64,000 nucleotides of DNA from Shimazuella alba (GTDB taxonomy: Bacteria; Bacillota; Bacilli; Thermoactinomycetales; Thermoactinomycetaceae): assembly GCF_009831235.1 (NCBI RefSeq), contig NZ_WUUL01000010.1:99357-163356 (forward strand), written 5' to 3'. Shown here piece by piece: positions 56,599 through 64,000 of the stretch (the first letter of the stretch is position 1; every line of letters begins with the position of its first letter). The position numbers were made by a program, and so were the translations under genes. The notes under the pieces were generated by a model. It made no database searches, was not told the origin of the DNA, and saw nothing but the letters and a program-made list of their open reading frames with translations.

Positions 56599-56627
56599 GG
56601 GACTTGGTTACAATGTAACCAAGTCCC
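56599..56627 (+). other. Perfect 13-bp hairpin after orphan gene
   Basis: GGGACTTGGTTAC, AAT, GTAACCAAGTCCC. Loop AAT as at 50418. No T-run. Confidence 0.75.
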
Positions 56628-57259
56628 GAAAAGATATCTTAAGTATAAAGAAAGATGAATAAAAGGATTATTTTAAATAAAATAAACCACAAGCTTTCTG
56701 CACAAATGCAATATATAGTGATAAAATAGAAACAATGAACTAAAAGAACATTTTTGGAATCACAGAGGTTATACCTGTTCCTTTCACTTAGCAAAATTTT
56801 GGGTGCTACTACTCTCGATTTGAAGGAATTCGTTAACATTTTTTTGAAAATGGAGATTTTGAACTAGAGGTAAAAAAAGATGCATGTTGAACTTTTGCTC
56901 TTTCTTTTACTTTGAAGGAGGGGTTTTGATGCAGGAATCGAAAAAGAGAATCAATGATGTGCAAGACGTTATAATTAAAGGGAGTTAATGAGGGAAATTG
57001 ACAAAAATACATAATAGTGATATTAAGTTTGCATATGTGTGATTGAAAACAAAAACATGAAAAGGAGGTTATCGAAAAGAGTGATCTGAAACTCTTTTCG
57101 ACACTCTCGATAAATCTACAAAATTTACTCTAATGCTAAGATTAACCTATCTAAGCTTGACATATGAAAAAAAATAACTTGATATTCGCTGGAGATACTA
57201 TTATTACTTGCTTTTTTGGGTAGAATGCAGATGAGGTAAATTTGGGAGTGAAAAAAACT
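56628..57259. other. Gap with a short ORF and a hairpin
   Basis: AAGGAGGGG at 56918 precedes a 19-codon frame (MQESKKRINDVQDVIIKGS). At 57072-57101 TCGAAAAGAGT and its exact complement form a hairpin. No larger gene. Confidence 0.4.
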
Positions 57260-58252
57260 ATGACAAAAGAAACTAATAGTTATATATTTAATGAAAACGT
57301 AAAGAATGAATTTCTAAAAACTATTACTAATGAAAAGACGGCCCATAATTATAATAGGATATTTGTTGTTACTCATAAATATGAAGAAGATTTAGGAAAA
57401 GATTTAAATCGATTCTCGTTAGAGCAATTGGAAAAGATACTTTATGATTTTGAAGCTAATAATCGACATACAATTGAATCATATGCCCGTATCATATCAA
57501 GCTACTTAAATTGGTGTGTACAGCAAGGTATATTGAAAAACAACCCTCTAAGTAAATTAACGTCAAGTGATTTTGATAAGTATGTAAGTGATCAGGAAGT
57601 CTTTTTATCTGAAAAACAATTACGCCGATATGAGGATCAATGTACAAACTACCAAGATGCTGTTATTTTCCGGTTACTATTTGAAGGGCTTTCTGGAAAC
57701 CAGCATTCAGAGATCTGCAATTTGAAAGGTTCTGATGTTGATTTTGAAAACAATTCTTTGCATCTTATCAACAGTCTTAAAGTTGATGAAAAAGGCTTCC
57801 CATTAAAGTTCACTGAGAGAACGATTAAAGTAAGTGATCGTGCAATGGAGCTTGTCCGTGGTGCGATAGATCAAAAAACATATGTAAAACGAAATGGACT
57901 TATGTCAACAGCAGCATCTAATGTAAGAGATTTTCATGATTTGGTTGAAAACCAATATGTAGTTAAAGCTGCCGTCACTAGAAATAAAGAAGAGGTCAAT
58001 GTACCAACTGATAGGTATGTTATCTTCAGAAGAATTAGATTAATTACACAAATTTTAGGTGTAGAACATGTCAATGCTAAAATAATTCAGCGTAGTGGGA
58101 TGTTATATTTAGCCAATCAACTTGTTCAAGATGGAGAAGAGATTACTATTGATGATCTGAAAATCGTTGCGAATCGATATAATCTAAAAACATACTTTAA
58201 CCTAAAGAGTTTCTTAACTTTAGAAAACATTAGAAAGGTATATCCAAAATAA
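57260..58252 (+). CDS. Tyrosine-recombinase-fold protein without catalytic residues
   Basis: 330 residues from ATG 57260 (GGGAGTG site). N-terminal SAM-like core-binding domain (SYARIISSYLNWCVQQGILKNNP), then a catalytic-type domain: the usual TGLR reads EGLSGNQHSEICNL, lacking Arg; the HxLRH block reads IIQRSGMLYLA; the C-terminal Tyr context is missing. So it should not recombine DNA. SPbeta's repressor MrpR (YopR) has this recombinase fold and similar size, so a DNA-binding regulator is my preferred reading. Confidence 0.7.
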   Translation: MTKETNSYIFNENVKNEFLKTITNEKTAHNYNRIFVVTHKYEEDLGKDLNRFSLEQLEKILYDFEANNRHTIESYARIISSYLNWCVQQGILKNNPLSKLTSSDFDKYVSDQEVFLSEKQLRRYEDQCTNYQDAVIFRLLFEGLSGNQHSEICNLKGSDVDFENNSLHLINSLKVDEKGFPLKFTERTIKVSDRAMELVRGAIDQKTYVKRNGLMSTAASNVRDFHDLVENQYVVKAAVTRNKEEVNVPTDRYVIFRRIRLITQILGVEHVNAKIIQRSGMLYLANQLVQDGEEITIDDLKIVANRYNLKTYFNLKSFLTLENIRKVYPK

Positions 58253-58289
58253 AGGAGTGATGTGATGTAGAAACCATGCTATTATTCAT

Positions 58290-58628
58290 ATGTGGAATAA
58301 TGAAGAGGCAAAGAAGGCCAAAGAAAAAAATAAAGAATATAAAAGTGAAAAGAAGTCTTTTGCCGAATGGGAAGAAAAACAGGATAGCCTTCGAGAACAA
58401 GGATACTCAGGGCAACGGGATCGGGCGAAAAAAGAGGTTGATTCTCTATTAAAAGTGCTAATGGAGAATGAATATCGTTACACAGAGGATTTATATACAA
58501 GTATTGGGCTAGACCACGAAGTAAAGGTCTTCTTACATTACAACGCAAATAAAGCTCTGATGAATTTGGGTTTAGAACCCACTATTGAAGATGAAGGGAA
58601 CAAATTCAATTATTTTGAATGGCCTTAA
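58290..58628 (+). CDS. Hypothetical protein, 112 residues
   Basis: Highly charged helical N-terminus ([23 protein letters not shown]) and a small globular C-terminus ([31 protein letters not shown]). No good ribosome site. It follows the recombinase-like gene on the same strand and may belong to the same prophage. Confidence 0.5.
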   Translation: MWNNEEAKKAKEKNKEYKSEKKSFAEWEEKQDSLREQGYSGQRDRAKKEVDSLLKVLMENEYRYTEDLYTSIGLDHEVKVFLHYNANKALMNLGLEPTIEDEGNKFNYFEWP

Positions 58629-58717
58629 TACAAGTACTAAAACGCACGATTTCTTCAGTATGAAAGGAAACTCTTATATCAAGACTGTAAAAGTTGAACC
58701 TCTAACAGATAAAGATT

Positions 58718-58996
58718 TTACTTTTGAAAGATTAACCAAGCAAGGTTTACCTTGTTGATATCAGTTACACATATTTCACCATCCAAAATGGTATCAGGAG
58801 GTAGTTCGATATCTAATAGTTCGGGAAATTGAGCATTACATTGTGTGTTGTGTCTAGAGTAGAGATTTATTCTACCTCCAACAGTGGAGAGTATAAGTCT
58901 GATTCCATCTATTTTTAATTCACAGATATTGTCATGGTTGTTGAGTGGTTTGTCTGTTCTGTGGAGCAGCATGAGAGAAATAAACGTAATTATCAC
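58718..58996 (-). pseudogene. ATP-dependent DNA ligase, N-terminal fragment
   Basis: MLLHRTDKPL, then ICELKIDGIRLIL with the nucleotidyl Lys in its KxDG motif, NLYSRHNTQCNAQFPEL, and TILDGEICV. This is the first third (about 90 of 270 residues) of a small phage-type ligase such as SPbeta YoqV; the frame ends at 58718 and no later motif (for example the second Lys) occurs. Dead. Confidence 0.7.
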
Positions 58997-59072
58997 CTAT
59001 ACAAATTTAACATTATGTATAGGTGATGTATTTAGTGGATTTATGGCAATAAAATCTAACAGAATATGATTT

Positions 59073-59265
59073 TTATTCCATAGTTTGATTAGGAAATTCG
59101 ACAATAGTAGGCTTGGACTTATCTTTTGCTGTAGCCAATACCTCCCTCCAGTTGAGTGACGAAGATGCTCCATCTTCATCGTAGTTTTTGAAGTAATCTT
59201 CTGATTTCACGTAATCTGCTAACTCGTAATTTCTCCAAATTTCAGTCTGATTTTCTGCTTCAAGT
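59073..59265 (-). pseudogene. C-terminal remnant of an unknown protein
   Basis: ENQTEIWRNYELADYVKSED, then YFKNYDEDGASSSLNWREVL and a stop after PNQTME. No start in frame (TGA at about 59268). The remaining stretch to 59550 has no gene. Confidence 0.4.
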
Positions 59266-59550
59266 AATCATTTTAAGCATCCAAAACAGATCCTTTGTTA
59301 TTTCATATTATCAATATTTTATTTAAAATTGGAGAACAGCTCAAATTGCTCTGCGGAACGAGCAATCTCTAGGTCAAAGGCTGCATAGAAGTAAGTAACT
59401 TTTAATTATGTTGTTAATAGAAAAACTGCACATTCATTTGTTAGGGTGTCTAACAGTGGAAAGTGCAGTTCATTTCATCTATATTACTTAATTAATATTC
59501 GTCGGTTGGCTAGGCAGCAAGGTACATTCCTTAAATGGAGTGTCATATTT

Positions 59551-60716
59551 TTACCTTTTTTGGAAAATTACCGGTAACTCCTTGATGGAGAACATGAGAG
59601 CAGTTTGATTCATCGTTAGTGGTCCATCAAACTTTAATTGAAATTCTTTGAACCGCTCAAACAAAATTCTCAGTACAATGTTTGCCTCTAAACGAGCCAA
59701 AGGGGCTCCTATACAAAAATGAACTCCATGTCCAAATGTGGTATGTCTCAAATTGGTTCGATGAATATCAAACTGATCGGGATTTTCAAACACGGATTCA
59801 TCACGGTTGGCAGAGCCTATCCAAGTATTAACAAGGTCACCTTTTTTAATCAATTGCCCTCTTAGTTGAATATCTTTGGTAGCGATTCGAGTGGTATATA
59901 GAATAGGTGAACGATATCGCAATACTTCCTCGATTGCTTTTGCAATATCTTTTGGATGTTGGTATAGATGTTCTTGCACTTTAGGATTTTCCATGAAGGT
60001 AAACAAGGAATTACTAATCAAGTTGGTAGTGGTTTCATTTCCAGCTATTAATAAAGTGATACAAAAAGCTAATAGCTCTTTGGTTGACAATTTTCCGCCA
60101 TCTATTTCTGCTTGTACGAGATGAGAGATCAGATCATTCGTGGGATTCTCCTGACGTGTTGCAATCATTTCTATAAAATATTGACTCATCTCTTGCTGAA
60201 CTAGGAGATAGCCTTCGATTCCACCTTCTACTTCCGAGGGTTGTTTGACAAAGACAGTAGACCAATATTTAAATTTTTCTCGATCTTTATAGGGAACTCC
60301 TAACATTTTTGCAATAACTTGGATGGGTACTGGAGTTGCTAAATCCCTTACGATATCCATCTCACCTTGGTCAGTGACTTGATCAAGTAGTTCATTGGTG
60401 ATCTCTTCAATCCAAGGTTTCATATCTTCAATTGCTTTTGGCGTAAAAGCTTTGGACGCTAATGAGCGAAGTTTCGTATGATAAGGTGGATCATTAGCGT
60501 CCAAAGCTTCCGTTAACGGACTTTCTTCCACTTTAGGAAGATATTCCGCGGAAAAGTTTTCATAATCGCTTAATACGCTTTGTACATCATCATAACGAAA
60601 AACATGCCATGTACCTTTTGAACCAAAAAAGTGTACAAAATCCGCATCGTAAACGATAGGGCTTCAGTAATCATTTTTTTAAACCAAGGAAAAGGATTAT
60701 GAATAGAATGTTTCAA
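59551..60716 (-). pseudogene. Cytochrome P450, one-base loss near the N-terminus
   Basis: Soluble bacterial P450 (CYP107/109-like). Seen: LLIAGNETTTNLISN (I-helix), EEVLRYRSP (ExxR), and TTFGHGVHFCIGAPLARLE (heme loop with its Cys). From 60716 (TTG after GGAGGG) the frame reads KHSIHNPFPWFKKMITEA, the usual start, and breaks near 60660, where CCC stands for an expected CCCC; DADFVHFFGSKGTWHVFRYD then runs into the main frame. Fixed, it has about 389 residues, normal. As it stands translation could only restart inside. Confidence 0.83.
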
Positions 60717-61180
60717 ACTAGCCCTCCAAATTTCAAAATTATTATCTCTATATTCCGTTATAGATTAATATTCCGAAAATAAATAGTTTTTGAACCAGAA
60801 TTTGCATTATTTTTGTTTTATTAATAAAAATAATTTTTCTGAGGATGTTGCATAATTAACGATTCCATGAATCTTTATCAATACTAGTGCTAGATTCTAT
60901 AAATGCCAAATAGGCAATCAAATAAGCAAAAAGAACCCCCTCAGTCAAGGAGATTTGGTTTTTTGATGCAACTGGGTCTTCCTATTTAATCGAAAATTTG
61001 ATAAATTAAACCATGAGACAGATGAAGGATACTCTTAAAATTAACTTTTTTTCATGAAAAAATCAACACATACCGAATAAATTATAATAACTATCATGTC
61101 AAAAAATTAATATTAATTCATCTGTAATTAAATAAATTGTATGGGCTTACATCTTTGACGTAAAAGGGGAAAATGGAAGT
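60717..61180. other. Gap between P450 and EthD-like gene
   Basis: AT-rich, no frame. CCCCCTCAGTCAAGGAG at 60938 with a following T-run may be a weak terminator. Confidence 0.4.
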
Positions 61181-61570
61181 ATGGTTAAATTGATTACAGT
61201 CTTTAAAAATATTGGGGATCTGGATGCTCTACTAAAACATTATACTGAGGAAATTTATCCTGTCATTCATAAAATGCCCGGGATTATTTGTACAGATGTA
61301 ACGCTTATCTCTCATATTAGTCCTGATATTTCAAAAGAACTAAGGGGAATTGAACTTATAATGGAAACACATTTTGAATCCGAAGAAGTAATACAAGGGC
61401 TTATTTTTTCCGATCTAGGTAGTGAAATTATGACAAGGGCAACAAAAGTTACTCCCTGTGAAGTGTCGTTGTTTACGGGAAAAGTAAAAAGGTTTACTGG
61501 TGAAATGACAGATAACTTACGCCGAACTATTGCGCGGATTGGCTATGAAGTGGATGATTTAACAGAATAG
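61181..61570 (+). CDS. Small alpha-beta-barrel protein (EthD-like)
   Basis: 129 residues. LITVFKNIGDLDALLKHYTEEIYPVIHKMPGI has the look of EthD/dimeric ferredoxin-like barrel domains, which act in degradation or polyketide tailoring. The C-terminal half (RFTGEMTDNLRRTIARIGYEVDDL) is helical and not typical. AAAGGGG stands ten bases before ATG 61181. Beside a P450 and a glycosyltransferase. Confidence 0.65.
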   Translation: MVKLITVFKNIGDLDALLKHYTEEIYPVIHKMPGIICTDVTLISHISPDISKELRGIELIMETHFESEEVIQGLIFSDLGSEIMTRATKVTPCEVSLFTGKVKRFTGEMTDNLRRTIARIGYEVDDLTE

Positions 61571-61600
61571 GTTATCCAAAAAAAAATACATATTCTTATC

Positions 61601-61638
61601 AAAAGGGCAGACTATTCTAACAATAAATCTGCTCTTTT
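61601..61638. terminator. Two-way terminator
   Basis: AAAAGGGCAGA pairs with TCTGCTCTTTT (one mismatch). Confidence 0.7.
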
Positions 61639-61801
61639 GATTTATGAATTTTAAATTCAGTTGTGATTCCTTAAATAGTTTTGAATTACCTTCTAATGGA
61701 GATGAGGAAGGTCTAAATTTTATAGACCTTGGTTTTAAATCTACAATTTTAATATGATGGAGAGGTTGTATCTGTTGACAGGTTACAAATATAATGATAG
61801 T

Positions 61802-61829
61802 AAATATATGAACATTTGTTCATATATTT
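61802..61829. promoter_or_regulatory. CadC/ArsR-type operator
   Basis: AAATATATGAACA, TT, TGTTCATATATTT, a perfect palindrome close to the CadC/SmtB consensus. TTGACA stands at about 61776. Belongs to the broken metal ATPase gene downstream; no CadC-type gene is next to it. Confidence 0.65.
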
Positions 61830-61867
61830 CGGTGTTTTTCAATTTCTAATTTGTAAGATCAAGTGAC

Positions 61868-62169
61868 ATGCCGTTAGAGAAAAAAATTAACAAAAAGGGA
61901 CAAGAAGCGAATGAAAGTACAAAAATAGAAGATAAAACGGAAATTTATATGAGAAGCATTAGATTGTGCGAATTGTGCTGCTAAAATTGAACAAGGAGTA
62001 GGACGTTGAAGGTGTAACCTTTTCGACCGTTGATTTTGTTTCTAAAACATTGATTATGGAAATAGATAACGTAGGTGAAGTGGATGGTATCGAAGTAGCA
62101 GCTACAAAGATAATCAAAAAATTAGAACCAGAGGTAGAAGTGATGGAGTATGATCGAAAAAGGGATTAG
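61868..62169 (+). pseudogene. Cadmium-type P1B ATPase, N-terminal fragment
   Basis: MPLEKKINKKGQEANES start, then one shift and EALDCANCAAKIEQGV (the GxxCxxC metal-binding domain), another shift and DVEGVTFSTVDFVSKTLIME through VAATKIIKKLEPEVEVMEYD. The membrane and ATPase parts (600 residues) are absent. With the operator upstream, this is the front end of a lost cadA. Confidence 0.7.
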
Positions 62170-62535
62170 AAATATAGCTGAGATAACGGGAGTAAAAGAA
62201 CGAAAAAAATGTTAGTTCGAAGAAGTGTCATTGGTTACAGAAAAGGGAGAGCTTCAACTCTCTACACTTTTCTCGAACGTTCATCAAAGGTTTTTTCCGA
62301 AACTTATAGGTATTACAAAAACTAAAACAAGACAATTTTCCCCAGATAAGAGAATAAAAACAACAATCCATGCAACCTGCATGCGATCATCATCGCCATG
62401 GGATAACCCATCAAATATTTTATCGGCATGGCGATGAACAATAAGATTAGATGAGACATATTTCAAGAATGCCGATGATACGAAAACGGCCAATAGGTTG
62501 TTTTAACTCAAAATATCAGTCCTTTCGTGATTTTA
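62170..62535. other. Gap without supported gene
   Basis: An open frame from 62225 (70 codons) has basic, irregular composition and no ribosome site; I see no feature. Confidence 0.4.
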
Positions 62536-63699
62536 CTAGATTACATCGTTCGGTGTGTCTTGTCTTTTTGCTGTTCCCTTTTCTCTGAAAAAGTCCTGGA
62601 CAACGTCAGCTCCTTGATTACTTCCGCCACTTTTTTGAAGAACAGACTTCATTTCTTTTACCCTACTTCTCAAAGTAAAATCGGAATTTAGTTTCTCAAC
62701 AGCTTTCTTTAATCGTTCTGCTGTGAGTGTTTTGAAATCCAAATTCAAACCCAGACCCAACTCTTCCACTCGGGCGGCAACAAGCGGTTGATCAGAGGAT
62801 TGAGGAACCATTAGGAGCGGCACGCCAAACCAAATCGATTCCATAACCGAATTCATTCCTCCATGCGAGATGAAAACCTCTGCATGTTGAAGCACCTCCA
62901 ATTGGGGAACAAAGGGATAAACCAGAAAATTAGACGGAATGTCAGCTTTTTCGGGAATCGATCTAGAGACCATGACCACTTTCCATTTCGTGTCGGCAAA
63001 CGCATCCATACAAATTTGATAGAAATGTGGTTGATGGATCACGCTTCCCAATGAAATGTAAATCGTCGGGTGATTTTCAATACGTTCAATGGGGAAATCG
63101 ACCTCTTGCTCTCTCTTGATGATGGTCGGACCTATAAATTCGTATGTATCATCCAAGTATTTGGAGTCTGGCTGAAACTCTCGAGGGATCGGCGCAATGT
63201 TTAATTCTTCCTTCACCATGAACATCTTTTTTACTACTTCTGGTATCTCTCCATGAAACTGAGTAGGAAAATATTGGAATATGGGTGAATCAGGAGTGAT
63301 AACAATGCCCGAATAAAAAAGAATTCTGGGAATCTCCAGTTTTTCGGAAAGGTTGCGTCCCCAAAGGCACATGGGATCGCATACAATACCGTCAGCGCTT
63401 TCCGATTTCACCTTTTTCATAAGACGTGGAGCTTTTCTGGCATGATTCGAAAATATCTCAAGAAAGATTTCTGGGTTTAGAGCAGTGTCAGAAGAGACAT
63501 TCGCACTCTCTTGAACCATTTGAATGCCGAATTCATCATCAATGACTCGGACCTCCGCACCGATTCCCTTAATTCTTTTCTCAAATTCTTTCGTTGTGTA
63601 ATAAACAATTTGCTCACCGCGTCGGATCAGCTCTTTTGCCACTGGCAATGTCGGATTTACCTGACCATGAGCAGGCATGATAAAAAACAATAACTTCAT
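62536..63699 (-). CDS. MGT-family glycosyltransferase
   Basis: 387 residues, GT-B fold, GT1 family (macrolide/flavonoid glucosyltransferases such as YjiC). N-terminal LFFIMPAHGQVNPTLPVAKEL with acceptor-activating His; C-terminal donor motif HAEVFISHGGMNSVMESIWFGVPLLMVPQSSDQPLVAARVEELG. Would attach a sugar from UDP-glucose to a small molecule. Good GAAAGGAAGAG site before ATG 63699. Near a P450, so a tailoring pair is possible, though they are 1.8 kb apart. Confidence 0.87.
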   Translation of the reverse strand: MKLLFFIMPAHGQVNPTLPVAKELIRRGEQIVYYTTKEFEKRIKGIGAEVRVIDDEFGIQMVQESANVSSDTALNPEIFLEIFSNHARKAPRLMKKVKSESADGIVCDPMCLWGRNLSEKLEIPRILFYSGIVITPDSPIFQYFPTQFHGEIPEVVKKMFMVKEELNIAPIPREFQPDSKYLDDTYEFIGPTIIKREQEVDFPIERIENHPTIYISLGSVIHQPHFYQICMDAFADTKWKVVMVSRSIPEKADIPSNFLVYPFVPQLEVLQHAEVFISHGGMNSVMESIWFGVPLLMVPQSSDQPLVAARVEELGLGLNLDFKTLTAERLKKAVEKLNSDFTLRSRVKEMKSVLQKSGGSNQGADVVQDFFREKGTAKRQDTPNDVI

Positions 63700-64000
63700 C
63701 GTTAATCTCTTCCTTTCAACTAATTTTCAGGTATTTCAAAATAAAAACCAATGTGAAATCTATGACTTCTTGCAAGTATTTCATCAATATATCTATCGTG
63801 ATGATTTTGAAATTTCTCGCATTACCTAGGATGAAAGGGGTCACCGTACCCAAAGAAGAAAAATTTACGTATTGGGTACTTTCAAAAAATGGATCAAAAC
63901 GATGGAATCTAGGGTATGCATCACTATAATATTGTAAAAATAAGGGATCATTTCAGTATTAAGAATAATCCTGAAAGATGTAAATTTGATCGCTTATTCA
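63700..64000. other. Upstream region of the glycosyltransferase gene
   Basis: AT-rich, no gene to the window edge; promoter not located with certainty. Confidence 0.5.

Noticed and set aside
4531..56627. Perfect hairpins as CRISPR repeats or integron attC sites
   Set aside because: Sequences differ, are not arrayed, and lack attC boxes (GTTRRRY core).

Overview
The window reads as one chromosomal segment of an AT-rich, Gram-positive spore-former lineage bacterium (Bacillales). The left edge carries dapG, dapA and an RNase J gene in the order found at the dapG-dapA-rnjB locus of Bacillus. Strong AGGAGG-type ribosome sites, TTG/GTG starts and low GC agree. The natural-product content (lasso peptide, P450, macrolide-type glycosyltransferase) would fit a Thermoactinomycetaceae-like member, but that assignment is an inference.

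Layout. 1-6.4 kb is core: aspartokinase, dihydrodipicolinate synthase, an MFS transporter, decayed fragments of dapA and rnj, a short GC-rich orphan gene, and RNase J. From 6408 to 32887 there is an island bounded by a 105-bp direct repeat (3 mismatches). The left copy is the 3' end and terminator of the RNase J gene; the right copy adjoins a truncated tyrosine integrase. The island holds a histidine phosphatase, a DUF218 protein and an HTH-TPR regulator; a lasso-peptide operon (RRE protein, 43-residue precursor, frameshifted HPr-kinase-like kinase, B2 peptidase, cyclase, and a subtilase-like protein whose catalytic Ser position reads Cys); a group of small-molecule/peptide-modifying enzymes (hydrolase, PHP phosphatase, APH-type kinases, S66 peptidase with a decayed partial copy); a tight HerA-NurA-Dam triad; and a complete Wadjet system in the order JetD-JetA-JetB-JetC.

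Right of the island (33-48.8 kb) are an AraC regulator with a Tet(L)-like exporter and a VOC protein; a decayed stretch; an ArsB/NhaD-type transporter behind a strong hairpin leader that is present twice; crcB with a fluoride riboswitch (reading frame broken at a homopolymer); a chromate transporter; and an arsenic locus in two divergent halves (ArsR, flavin monooxygenase, MarR, ArsI, KefF-like oxidoreductase / ArsC, Acr3, ArsR) with clear palindromic operators.

48.8-59.4 kb is a mosaic of prophage debris, an IS3-type remnant, a second copy of the phosphatase/DUF218/HTH-TPR block, orphan GC-rich genes each followed by a perfect hairpin, and SPbeta-like pieces (recombinase-fold protein without catalytic residues, ATP-dependent DNA ligase fragment). 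59.5-64 kb has a frameshifted P450, a small alpha-beta-barrel protein, a broken cadmium-type ATPase start with its operator, and an MGT-family glycosyltransferase.

Several genes (lasso kinase, crcB, arsI, P450, one kinase) are broken by single-base changes, some in homopolymers, so either many genes are decaying or the assembly has indel errors; calls on those genes should be read with that in mind. No tRNA, rRNA or CRISPR array was seen.
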